From Apteryx mantelli (lineage: Eukaryota; Chordata; Aves; Apterygiformes; Apterygidae), in assembly GCF_036417845.1 (NCBI RefSeq), contig NC_089982.1, forward strand, positions 42,867,684 through 42,931,683: a DNA stretch of 64,000 nucleotides. Reading direction: 5' to 3'. Below are positions 25,279 to 43,300 of this stretch, in pieces (position 1 is the first letter of the stretch; every line of letters begins with the position of its first letter). Under the pieces are notes generated by a model. It was not told where the DNA came from. It made no database searches and saw only the letters and a list, made by a program, of their open reading frames with translations. The position numbers and the translations under genes are program-made.

Positions 25279-25296
25279 GGGGGGGGGGGGGGGGGG
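25279..25296. repeat. G18 homopolymer at the MSMO1 CpG island
   Basis: Eighteen consecutive G on the + strand, about 380 bases upstream of the first-exon donor. It could form a G-quadruplex. The length is likely polymorphic or affected by sequencing error. Confidence 0.9.
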
Positions 25297-25446
25297 AGTG
25301 GTCCCGGCGGCCGCCGCCACCGCCCCCCCCGCCCGCGGCGCCATGGCAACGGGCCTGGGCGCTGGGGAAGGGCCGCGCCCGCTTCGTCCTCACCCCGCGC
25401 CTGCTTCTGCCCACCTGAGGAACCGGTCACCTCCTCATCACGTCTT

Positions 25447-25454
25447 TGACGTCA
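25447..25454. promoter_or_regulatory. MSMO1: CRE palindrome TGACGTCA
   Basis: An exact full-length CREB/ATF consensus, about 260 bases before the first-exon donor. Sequence match only. Confidence 0.6.
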
Positions 25455-25503
25455 CCCGGCCTTCCTCCCGCCTCATTGGCCGCGCGCCGAGATCTCACTA
25501 TAC

Positions 25504-25512
25504 TCACTCCAC
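25504..25512 (+). promoter_or_regulatory. MSMO1: Sterol regulatory element-like site next to a CCAAT box
   Basis: TCACTCCAC fits the SRE-1 core TCACNCCAC bound by SREBPs, and a CCAAT box (NF-Y site) follows 8 bases later at 25521. SREBP with NF-Y is the known control of cholesterol-synthesis genes including MSMO1 in mammals. Binding here is inferred from the motif and its position. Confidence 0.55.
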
Positions 25513-25649
25513 CCCTTCAGCCAATCGGTGCCCGGCAGGGCTGGCTCCGTCCCGGCCCTCCTCACGCCTGACTCCGCCGCTGACGCCAGCGAGCCAATCG
25601 GCGCCGCGCCGGGGGTTGCTGCGCGGCCAATGGGAGGGCGCACTTGAGG

Positions 25650-25714
25650 AGCCGGCGGCGCTGGCGGTTGTTATTGCTGCGCCGGGCGTCATTGCTGCCG
25701 CTGCCGCTACCGAG
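25650..25714 (+). other. MSMO1: MSMO1 non-coding first exon (5' UTR), start uncertain
   Basis: A donor CGAG|GTGAGA at 25714/25715 sits just downstream of the CCAAT cluster. The acceptor of the coding exon at 26701-26702 has no in-frame upstream ATG of note, so a spliced 5' UTR is expected, as in other vertebrates. The transcription start is placed only roughly. Confidence 0.55.
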
Positions 25715-26702
25715 GTGAGAGGGCGCGGGGCCCGCCGGGGGCGGTCGGGGCCCCGTCGCGGCAGGCGAAGGCGGGGAGGGCCGTGCCGTCGCCCGGGCGC
25801 GGGAGCGGGCGGCTGCGCGCGCGGCGCCTCCCGGTGGGGCTGCGCTGCTGTGCGAGGCCCGCGCCCTCGGCGTCGCGGTGGGGCCGCGCGGCTCCCCGGG
25901 CTCTCTCCCGCCTCGGCCTCAGCGCCCGGGTCCGCTTCTTGGCAGGGTGGTCGCACGTGCGCGGCGGGGCGGCGGGAAGGTCTCCCCAGGCCTAGCCTCG
26001 CCTCTGGCCTCTTGGGTGGCCGGCTGCGTTTGGGGGAAGGCGAGTAGCGAGCCTTTGCTTCGGCTCAAGAGCTCGAGTCCCAAGCTGCTTTCCTGGCTGC
26101 TATAAGGGACCGACTGTTAATAAAAATAATGCTGTCTTTATGTTATTGTTATAAAGAAAACGATGATTAACGTTGTTTCATACTGAGCTCAGTACATTCT
26201 TTGCATCGGATCTTTTTCCAAGTGTATTAATTGGGCTAGGCTTTTTGGGACTAACCAGGGTCCTCTGGTGTGTGAATTACACCCGCATTTGAGAGTGGGA
26301 GATGAGACGAGCACCCACCTTACTCTACTAAAGTGGGAGAAGTTCCAAGCACCTGTGGGAATGCTGCCTCTCTGCTTTCCGACTTGCAGAAAGGTGGATT
26401 GCTTCAAGCCAGCTGCAATCCGAAAGCTGTTCAGATGGTTAGTATAGTACAGATATGAAGCTGATGAGCCTGACATTGGCTTTTGTGCTGAGGTAGTTTG
26501 CATGGCGTCTGGCTCACAGCTATGAAAAGAACAAGGTTGGATAAACAATAGATCATAATGCACTGTTCGATTTCCAAATCTGTTTTGAGTTTTCCTTTCC
26601 TCTTTTATTACAGTATGCAACTTGTATGTAAATGAAACTTAAGTAATGTTTTTTCAGGAAACATTGCTTCTTATTCAAATTTTCTTTTCTCAAAACTTGC
26701 AG
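25715..26702 (+). other. MSMO1: MSMO1 intron 1
   Basis: The first ~350 bases are the GC-rich tail of the CpG island; the rest is ordinary sequence up to the acceptor ACTTGCAG. The minus-strand open frame at 26189-26620 has no recognisable domain. Confidence 0.65.
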
Positions 26703-26757
26703 GTTATTTATAGACAACTGTAGAAGAACTGTAACTGTGATGTTTTATGTTTGAACA

Positions 26758-33648
<6,891 letters not shown>

Positions 33649-34410
33649 ACTTCCAGTGTAAACATTCTGATGCTAATACTGGTAGTCTGCTTTTGCTTTT
33701 CTTTAAAGCAAAATGGTGATCGGGTATTAAGCATAAATCTTGTTCCTTGGCTACTAAGTGGTAGAGAAAAACCGCTAATTACACTGCAGTATCTTCCTAA
33801 TGGGAATGCTTTCTATTTTATACATAAGTACTGCATATATATTTTAACTACAGACTTAAAGACGATACAAAAAATCTTAGATTACTTGGGTCCACTTGTT
33901 TGCAGGAATTTTATTCAATTTTATCTTTAATATTGCCCACTTTGGATCTAGGTAAAATTATAAATATATACTGAAATTGGACTTAACTTTTTAAAAATAT
34001 GTATTCTCAAATTTGTAATATCAAATAGCAGAACATATGAACTGGTATCAGCACTATATTATTTACATAATGGGTAAAATTTGCTTAAAACCAAAACATC
34101 TGTTAATAAGGAGCTTGGGCAGGCCATTTGCACACTGAATAATGAGAACTGTTAATACCAGAAGAGCTGGCTAAGTGTTAGTTAGCAGAGACATTCCTGA
34201 TCTTGATTTATTACATTATTTTAGATTACAGATAAAAAAAGATAGAAATTTTTATTTGAAGAAACCATTTTTGCTGCTCTTTGAAGTTGCTCTGTCAGTG
34301 TAATTAGCATTTACATTACATTCCTTTCTGTGTGTTGTAATTTGCTGAACTGACTTGTTGCTATATTTGCACTTGTGACTGATGGAATAAATGTGGTTTT
34401 GGTTTGAGAT
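33649..34410 (+). other. MSMO1: MSMO1 3' untranslated region
   Basis: About 760 bases of AT-rich sequence after the stop, ending just past the AATAAA at 34386-34391. Confidence 0.75.
34386..34391 (+). terminator. MSMO1: MSMO1 poly(A) signal AATAAA
   Basis: Canonical hexamer followed within 20 bases by the GT-rich stretch TGTGGTTTTGGTTTG, a good downstream element. Confidence 0.8.
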
Positions 34411-37400
34411 GTATTATACCTTTCATATGGTTTTTAAAACAAAGTTGACAAAAACTGTAGGATATGGTGTATTACTCTGTTCATTAATGAAGAAGGATTA
34501 TTTTTTAAGTAGCTTTCTAAATGATTTATAGCTGAAATGGTTTTATAGAGGCAGCAGTAAGAAATAGAAGCTGAGAACATCTTGTAAATTCTGCTGGTTT
34601 TATGTTTTGAAGGACTTAACTACATGCAGCTACTCAGTGTAGCTGCAATTCTTGAGCCAAGCACACTTTCAAGTTAGGCTACAGCTTTTACAAGTCAAGC
34701 ACTAGATGTTAAGATTCTGGTTTGTACTACTGAGAGAAACAGAATTCTAATTTTGTTGAATCTACTTTCTAAATATTTGTCTATGTGTTGCACAAAAGTA
34801 ACAGTGAAAGTATTTAGGGCTAAATGTTCATAAAGATCTTCCACCTTGCATTTGAATTTGTCTGCTGCTCTTTGGATTTCAAATACCACTTTATCTATCC
34901 TAGAAATCTTTGAGAGATGCTTGCAGCTTTTCCTTACTCAAGACCACTCAAATCCTGCTGCTGCTTCACTTGCAATCTGATGTAATCCTCAAAAGAGGTG
35001 CTCCCATGAAAGTACAGAATGAATATCATTAGCTCCTCTGTTTTGTTAGAAGCCCAAACAGAATGATTGGAATATTACTTGTGATGTGGTGGAGGTTCAG
35101 ATTCTTCTTCTGCATGTGTTTGGTGGTACCTTTTATTTCTTCTATCTCTACCCCTGTTGATTACAGTCAAGTGAGATTCTTTTTTGTCCTCCCCCTTCCC
35201 TCAAAAAGGAAGAAAAAACACTTGGCTATGGCAGGTGAGTAGCAGTTGATTGTTCAGTTAATTGTTCAGTTTTAGCAGGGACTTGTACTTGGGATTTTCT
35301 GAGCCCATATGCGCTACCAGCCTGAACTAACAAGCCATTCTGAGAGCTTACTGAAAGCATGGGGTGTGCTTACACCAGTGATGAAAGACACTCCACCCAG
35401 TGCAATAGAAAGACTGCTGAAGCAGTTGAGAGTTAAAAAAGCTGAGCCACCATTAGGTTTTAACTGGATTTAGGATTACCTGCTGGGTAGCTCCTCTTTA
35501 AACTTGTTTCCTGTGAAGCTGCCCTTGATCCTGCATCTATTGCATGAGGAAGCAGTCTCTTGCCCGAGTACGGATTCCTATAGGTGGCAGAGCGCTCCAG
35601 CCCAGCAGCTGAGATGAGTTCTTCTACAGCTACGAAGACTGGGAGCATACACACTGGTTTTGTTTGTTTAAAAGACAACTTCTCCCGTTACAAGAGGGGA
35701 GGAAAATTATGATCAAAATCTTGATACCTTGCCACTACATACAAGGCATAAGAGAAACGCTGGTTTTAAGTAATAATGGGATGGGGGTGGGGGGGAGGTA
35801 GTGGGATTTTTTGGTGTTGTTTTGGGTTTTTTTTGGTCAGTTATCACCTGCCTGTTTGGAGTCTGGGCTTGTATTCTGGTCAACTTCTCTCAAAACCTAG
35901 GGTGGAAAAGCAACAATTGTTTTAATTACTAAGCTAACAATTCTTTGTATTCTAAGATACAGCAAGTTTTTCATATAGCTTTAGCTTAAAACTCATGGCT
36001 ATTTTTCTTCAAGTGGAAGGTGCTGTCCTTGCATCAAAGGTGACTGTTCTTAAGTGTCCATTATTCATTTAACTTCTCAATTGCATATTGCTTTTTTCTA
36101 GTACACAAACTACAGTAGTTTTTTCCATTAGTAAACTTAAAAACTGTTCCACATGTAAAAATTCATCTCCTTGCTGTGCTACTGTGCAGATTCTTTTAAT
36201 TAAAAAAAAACCACCTGACAGTGACATATCTGTTTGTTCACATTATCAAATTCTGTAAGTTAAAAATTCTCTAACTTCAAATTTACATGGGCTGCCACAG
36301 TGACTGCCTGCTTTCCAGTGCAGTGCATTTTGTCCACCATAATAATCTGCTTTATAGCATGTAAATGCTGATTTCTCTATACAAAGCCTCTGCACCCCAC
36401 CCCCTGCCATGTGAATAGTTGTAATGCTAGGTAACATTCAAGTTTATTGCTTCATTGACTCAGCTACTCTCCCTGTTCAGTAGCTGAAGAATGCAATATT
36501 TATCAAAATTTAAAATATTGATCAACTCTATTTTAAAGTGTGTTAGTTTTTACAGCTCTAGGTTTAAATTACACAATAAGCATGGATTTACAAAATGTAA
36601 TTTATTTTTAACAGCAAACCAAGTATTGAGGCTTAGAGATGTTGCCCTATTATTCTTCACACTACCTATACGTGAGAACCTCTATTGAAGAAAGATTCCT
36701 TTAGTATGTGCATATACAGCCCATGAGTTAGAAGAAATGGTACTAAGTTATTGGTGAGTGTGAGAGAACTCTATTCACAAGTGAACCTACAGCTGAATTA
36801 TCCAGGTTACATCAAACAGCATCATGTAATGACACACAGAATACTAATAGAGGTTATGGAAAAAATGACGTATTAAAGAGGTGGTACAGGTAATAATGTT
36901 CCAAAAAGGCTTCAAACTTCCTGATAAATTCAGTAATTGCTCCATGTCTGATCCAAATCCCATATTGTGGAATGACTAGAAGAAGCTAGAGCTAGCTTAA
37001 CAATGGCTGTGACGCACCAGAACCAAGATCCATGTAGCCCTGTATCCTGGCCATTAGCAGATAGCCAGCATAAGAGAAAAGGGCAAGTCTTTTTCCTGAA
37101 TGTTTTTCCAGTCAGAGACTTCATGAGGTGGAGCTGGTATCTTTGTATTTTAAAGTCTTTAAAGACATTTTCTTTCATGAATTAATGCAGAAATTTTTTT
37201 GTAAATCTATTACTACCATATTCTGCAGGAAGGAGTACCACAGCTTAACAGACCAATCAAGTCTTGTTTTTTTTCTGCAAGCTGCATTCTCAGCCTCCTG
37301 GCCAGCTTATGCACCTCATGCTGTTTGCTATCTTATCCCTTCACCACTGTAATTTTTTTAACCTACTGCACAGCTTTAAATTTGACAGGTAAGGATCTAA

Positions 37401-39319
37401 AAGATGCTGAGTTTCTGCATTTCAGTTGACAGGGTTAATAAGTGATAATGCCAAGCTAATGCACCCATTGAGAAATGGGCTGCAACATGAGCTCAAAAAA
37501 TTGTTTTTCTTGTCAACTAGCAATGAACTTGTGTGTATGACAGAGCAGCCGCTGTGTACTCTTGCTCAGTAGGATACCTGAGGATGTTGGAGAGAGCTGA
37601 AGATACTGTAGAAGACTGTAGGGATTAAGGACCCCTAAGGCGGGGTGGGAAAGGGGATGCAGCTCTTTCATTGGACAGGGGTACAGATAGTAGCTATGGA
37701 AAAAGATGAGATCGTTGTTGTTAGATGTCTATAAGCACAGATCATAATTTATGAAAAAAACAGGTTCTGATGTTCACAGTGAATTATTCTTTTTCCAGCA
37801 TTTATTTTGATAGAGATAGTTATGCCATATTTACACAAATTCCATTTCATAACAAGCTTATATTTATGAGAAGAGATACTAAATACTGAGGTAAGAGTTC
37901 TGTCTTCCTGGCTTATATGCTCCTGGTTAATGTATGAGGTTTTATGATGATATTTTATTTTTTTTGGTTATAGATTTTACTTTTCTGTGATTTTTTGGGG
38001 GGGCTTTTTATTATTTATTTTGTACTGGTTTGCAAGAGTGGCATTATCTTGTGGATCAGCTGAAGAATTGTTCCTGCTGTGGTACCTGTGTACTTTATTT
38101 TTTTCCGATGAACTTACTATCATGCTGTATGAAAAGCTCATTTATTTTTCTCTAATAATAAAGTAATTTTATTCAGCCTGAGAAGCAAAGTAGTGTATAT
38201 TTCTGGCTTCCTGCTGGAGGCTGACATTTGTTGAAGACAACTTGCCAGATTCTGTGTTAGTCAGACCCTGTGAGCCAACCAGTTGCATAGACTCTTAGTC
38301 ATTTTCATCGTCTAAGAAAATGCATTTTTTGGAGTCGTGAGAAAATAAAAGCTGAAAAAAGTGCTTGCATGTTGTGGCTGAGCCAAACTGATGGTTCCTC
38401 ACTCTGGAAGGACGAGGACATCTTGATCCTCCTTCTCACTGTTCCCAGCTACTTTCTCTAGTTCTGTGCTGGTCTCCTCTGACTCTGTTGCAAGCTGATT
38501 GCATTTTCTAACCTGCCTGCTGTTCACCCGCACACATGCACCTGCTTAGTTTTCTGCCAGATGGGTGGGTTGTCTTGGTTTGTCAAGCAGTCTGCTGTCA
38601 GCAAGATAAGCTGTGGGAGCAAATGGCCAGGAACAGGAAAGAGGAAAAATTGACTGTTCCCTTTTGACAGCTGGAAAGTTGTTAGATCTACTCGAGTCGT
38701 ATCATGAAACCACCCTGTGATGTAGGACCTGGAGAAGTCTAACAGTGACTAATTCCTATTAGGTATATGTATTCAAGACTGCTGATTACTGCTTTATAAT
38801 GTTGAAACAGCTGCCATGTTTTGCTGGCTGAGCTGTTTTTCCTAACGCATTTGTTTCCATAGTGGAAGTGGCCTCTTTAACTAGGTTTCAAAGACTGCCA
38901 TTATCCTCTTTGCCTTGTCAGCTCCCACTGTCATCCTGGAGCTGCACCTATACCTTGCTTTATTTTATTGAACTCCTAGCTTGAAAATACAAGGAGCTTT
39001 CAGTGTTTCAGATTTTCATCACACATGTGATTCTGTTCATTGGTTCTTAGCCTATTGCTTTGTGCCTGCACCAACACTGTCACAAAATTACATGCAACTA
39101 TGAGTTTTAAATATTCCAGTCAAGGTATCTGTGAAAGATCAGTGTCTCATCAACTATTGGAGAGATGATTCAAAGCACTAAAAGTTTAATATGACGATTT
39201 AGAGTTGTAATATTCCATTCTTCAAGAGGTTTTTAGAATTATAAATGAAATGGTAGCATATTATTTATTCCATGTCTTTTTAGGTAGGTAGTGTGTATGG
39301 TTTTTTTTTTATGACTTGA
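34411..39319. other. MSMO1-CPE intergenic region, left part
   Basis: 4.9 kb of AT-rich sequence with no gene, RNA or mobile element that I recognise. Open frames are short and without domain signatures. Confidence 0.65.
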
Positions 39320-39325
39320 ATCCAG

Positions 39326-39894
39326 GTTGTTTCATCTACATTGAAAATCTGTTGTTTAGCGTAGCTGCTTTCATCAATTATTTTTGCTAGATATTCTGGA
39401 TAAATTGCTGCAGCTTCTACATCAGCACTTGCTGCTTCCCCTTGCACTTTCATGTTATGGCGATGGCTTTTTTCCTTAAACCTCATGAATCAACCTCTGC
39501 TAGCTTCAAACTTTTCTTCTGCAGCTTCCTCACCTCTCTCGGCCTGCACAGAACTGAACAGAGTTCGGGCCTTGCTCTGGATGTGGCTTTGGCTTAAGGG
39601 AATGTCGTGGCTGGTTGGATCTTCTATCCAGACCACTAAAACTTTCTCCGTATCAGCAAGAAGGCTGTTTCACTTTCTTATCATTTGTGTGTTCACTGAA
39701 GAAGCACTTTGAATTTCCTTCAAGAACTTTGCCTTTGCCTTCACAACTTGGCAAACTGTTTGGCGCCAGAGGCCTTGCTTTCGGCCTGTCTTGGCTTTCG
39801 ACATGCCTTCCTCGCTACGCTTCATCATTTCTAGCTTCTGATTTAAAGTGAGAGACGTGCGACTCTTCCTTTCACTCGAATGCTTGGGGGCCAT
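39326..39894 (-). pseudogene. Tigger-type transposase remnant
   Basis: An N-terminal part of a pogo/Tigger transposase, from ATG at 39892-39894. The frame is closed by TGA at 39670-39672. Coding similarity resumes in broken frames, with a further TGA at 39490-39492 just before [11 protein letters not shown]. The region after the first catalytic Asp is missing, so no active enzyme can be made. The related intact host proteins (TIGD/JRK family) are much longer, and nothing here suggests domestication. Confidence 0.85.
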
Positions 39895-39916
39895 TGCAGG
39901 GTTAGTAATTGGCCTC

Positions 39917-39994
39917 ATTTCCATATTGTTGTGTCTCAGGGAAAAGGGAGCCCTAATTTCCATATTGTTGTGTCTCAGGGAAAAGGGAGCCCTG
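39917..39994. repeat. 39-bp tandem duplication inside the Tigger-like element
   Basis: The 38-base segment 39917-39954 recurs without mismatch at 39956-39993. It lies just upstream of the transposase ATG on the - strand. Confidence 0.95.
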
Positions 39995-40336
39995 AGGAGA
40001 GGGAGAGAGACGGGGGAACGGCCGGTCGGTGAAGCAGTCAGGGTGCACACAACATTTATCGATTCAGTTTGCTGTCTTATACAGGTGCAGTTCATGGTGC
40101 CCCAAAACAATTACAATAGTAACATCAAAGATCACTGATCACCGATCACTGTAACAGATATAATAATAATGAAAAAGTTTGCAATATTGTGAGAATTACC
40201 AAAATGTGACCCAGAGACACGAAGTGAGCACATGCTGTTGGAAAAATGGTGTCGACAGACTTGCTTGATGCAGGGTTGATGCAAACCTTCAATTTGTTTA
40301 AAAAAAAAAAAGAAAAAAGAAAAAAACCGCAGTATC

Positions 40337-40381
40337 TGCAAAGCACAATAAAGCGAAGCACAATAAAACGAGGTATGCCTG
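40337..40381 (-). repeat. Terminal inverted repeat of the Tigger-like element
   Basis: The outer ~45 bases contain the paired AAGCACAATAAA / AAGCGAAGCACAATAAAAC pattern on the + strand and end at CCTG. This is the outermost end of the element. The partner repeat at the opposite end is lost. Confidence 0.8.
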
Positions 40382-40383
40382 TA

Positions 40384-43300
40384 ATCAAATCACTTTTTAA
40401 TTATATTTTTCACATCAGAACATATCATGCCCTCTGTTGCAGCAAGACATTTCCTCTATTTCTCAAATGCCTTTTGTGGCTTGTGTCTGAATTTTCAGCA
40501 TCTTCTTTCTGGTGTAGACATGAGAACTGTGTGTAACAGTTCCCAGTCATTCTCACCAATACCACGTTGATGGTATAATCACATCCCTGCTCTTAACCAC
40601 TGTCCTTCTGTCTACAAACATTCAAAGATAAAATCAGCTCTTTTTGCCACAGCATTATGCTGGAAAACATGTTTTCAGTTACTCATCTATTGTGATCTCT
40701 AGGTCCTTCTAGAAAAATTATTTGCCAGATAGTTAGCTCTTCCCCTTGTTATAAGTGTGTTTTGTACTTCTTGCTCTTAGGTTTAATTTGCAATTTCCTG
40801 TGCTGAAATATTATTTCTTTAAATGGGCTTGCTTCACCAAGTAACCCAGATCACATCCCGGAGCTCCTGTATCCTTATTATTCACCATTCTGTCAATCTT
40901 TGTGTCATCCACAATTTTTATCAGGTTTGATTCATATTTTTTTCTGTAATAATTGAATAAATTAGCCTCTGGATTTGAAATACCAATCCCTGTGGAAGAC
41001 CAGAAAAAAAAAACTCATTTGACAATGAGTCACCACTTTGTAAAAACCTGTCAGCCAGTTTTCAATATGCTGAAAATGATATTGCATGGTACTTTTTCTG
41101 TATAAGAATGTTTGCAGTATCGCCATGATATCTCTCAAAAACAGCATTGATGTTGTCTCTCAAACCTAGTATCACCTCAGAAGGAGTGATTACTGGTGTA
41201 ATCTGAAACAAGGGGCAGTAATAAACCACTACCATTTATGTAGGTATAGTGCATCAGTATGATTGTCAGATACCTTTTATATGAATCTTATGTATCAGTC
41301 TATAAAAAGTTTCTATATAGATTTTTACATATATGACAATATTCAGCTCCCCACGCCAGCAAGAGCACAGCAAGCCCTTAAATATCTGGTGAGGCTGAGT
41401 TTTGGTGATATGGGTGAGTCAAATATCTGTCAGGTGGAGACAGAGAGGAAAAGGTAGGTTGGAATAAATAAATTGAAGGTGGTTTTCTTTCCTCTCCTGT
41501 GCCTTGTTTGTATTTGGATTTTTTAAAATTCATTCTTTATTTGTTTATATTTCCTTTGACCTGCCTTATATTAAGCCTGCTCTCAAGGAGCTAGGTAAAG
41601 CCATGACTTTCCATATCTCAATACTGTTTTTCAGGTATCCAAGAAATAGAACTGCTGAGCTGTGCAAGACATTTTGGAGGCTGGTAATACAAGCCTCCGT
41701 GTTGAAGAGATATCCTCAAGAGACCAGAGCTGCCAGGTAGGGAGAGGTCTATAATCTGAGATTGTGTGCAGAATCAGCAGTAAAACAGCTTTGTAAAAGC
41801 TTATTATATCTTCAGTTATCTCTACCTACTTGTCCAATAATTTATCAAAAATGAGATCAAATGTTTTCTTTTTTAAACTGATTTTAACTATTGTATTCCT
41901 ATCCATAATTTCCTGATTAACTGAATCCTTTATCAATTTTTTCATTATCTGACCTTGTCTTTTAGAACATATATGATCTATAGCTATTCTTTCTGAATAG
42001 TTGTTAATGCCCTAACTAGTCTTTCAGAATTTTTCCAAGATTCCAAAATGCAGTGTAACTGAATATTAGCAGGCCAAAGATAGTCCTCTAAGGAGTTCTT
42101 TAAAGATGTACTGATCTGCTCTTACTGAGAATATGCTTCTCCCTTACATACTCTCTTCTGCATCCTGCTTGGTTATTTGTGTGCTAGAAAATACCTTCTT
42201 CCTCGTACAATATAGTGCACCATCCTACTACTTTCCAAATATAAACCAGAAAACTTTACTGCATATTTCTGTATCATCCTTATTAACAGTATATTGTTAT
42301 TAATAAAGTAAATCTCTGATCTCCATCATAGCGTGTTGTTAAGATTTCTATTGTTCCTACTGTGTACTTTAAAAATGGTAGATAGCTTTAGGGTTCTCAT
42401 TTTAAGTTTAGAAAAGAATATGATAGCCTCAGTCTGCTTGTCTTGTCACACAAGTGAAAAAGTACGAAATTATTGAAGTCTTGAAAGTAGAATTGTCTGA
42501 GTGTGGGGAAATTTTTAAAAAAGATATGTATATACTTGCTGTTGAATCACTGATTTGCTGAAAAGAAAAATTCAGGCAAGCCAGAACTACTTGAAAATTT
42601 GTATCACATTCACCAAATTGTTCACATTCACCAAAGAGAGAGAGAAAATGGATCTGAAATCTGCTGGTAGATGATTTGTCTGAACAGGGAATACCTGAGA
42701 TCTATTCCCATTTTAATTAGCATTACTAGTTTATGCTAGAATATCCAGGAGCCTGGTTATGGTATGGCCTGGGAATGCAGCTGTGGTTAGGGTATTACTC
42801 CGAGACTCAGGCAAGTGCAAAACCTTTTTCCATATTAGGCAGAAATTTGACCTTCATCTCTGATGACTGTGCTCATCTCTGAACTATGGAAAACAGGAGA
42901 AGGGAATGGGTATAAAGGAAGTCAACAATTTATTCCACCTACTCAGGTCTGTGAATGTTCCTAAGCTCTCTGTGAATCTAATCTTTCTAAATCCCTTATT
43001 AAAAGAAATCAGCATGTGTGAACTCAGAATGAAAGATTTATTTGATAACTTATAAAACACCCCATTCTACATAGGATGTGTGTATGCATCTATTTTTACA
43101 GGAACACATTCACTTAATTTTTTTTTCAGGTTAACCAGTATGGAAATTAATGTAAATTCATTCAAGGCTAATTGTGAGACTTGAATTCTGTGTAGTGGAA
43201 TTATAATAATTCATTACTTGAATAGTTAAAACAAGAAAACTGATTTGTTGAGCCTAATTTTATCTTTGCTTTTAGTTACATTGTATTTTGGGGAAATAAA

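Larger units (their letters stand above)
25060..26060 (+). promoter_or_regulatory. MSMO1: CpG island with the MSMO1 promoter
   Basis: About 1 kb of GC- and CpG-rich DNA inside an AT-rich region. It contains four CCAAT motifs (25475-25479 on the - strand; 25521, 25594 and 25627 on the + strand), a CRE palindrome and an SRE-like site. No TATA box is seen. The 5' UTR exon ends at 25714. Long GC-rich open frames on both strands here have no recognisable domain and reflect base composition. Confidence 0.85.
39320..40381 (-). mobile_element. Tigger-like (pogo, Tc1-mariner superfamily) DNA transposon, 3'-truncated and decayed
   Basis: Read on the - strand, the element begins at 40381 with a terminal inverted repeat end CAGGCATACCTCG. 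A TA dinucleotide flanks it at 40382-40383, the target site of this superfamily. A ~490-base leader follows, then a transposase start at 39894 (MAPKHSSERKSRTSLTLNQK). Recognisable Tigger transposase blocks follow: the N-terminal helix-turn-helix region, [24 protein letters not shown] and QQIFNVDET, whose Asp codon (39334-39336) is the first of the DDE/D triad. Homology stops near 39325, and no second inverted repeat is seen to the left. A 39-bp tandem duplication lies in the leader. I recognise the family from memory; no database search was possible. Confidence 0.88.

Noticed and set aside
25053-26047. Several GC-rich open frames on both strands over the MSMO1 CpG island (up to 249 codons)
   Set aside because: Arg/Ala/Pro/Gly-rich low-complexity products without domains. 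Stop codons are rare in GC-rich DNA, and the region is promoter, 5' UTR and intron.
26189-26620. 143-codon minus-strand open frame in MSMO1 intron 1
   Set aside because: No recognisable domain, no splice or promoter context, and a length expected by chance in this much sequence.
39848-40138. 96-codon + strand open frame
   Set aside because: Antisense shadow of the Tigger-like element; the periodic residues come from the 39-bp duplication.
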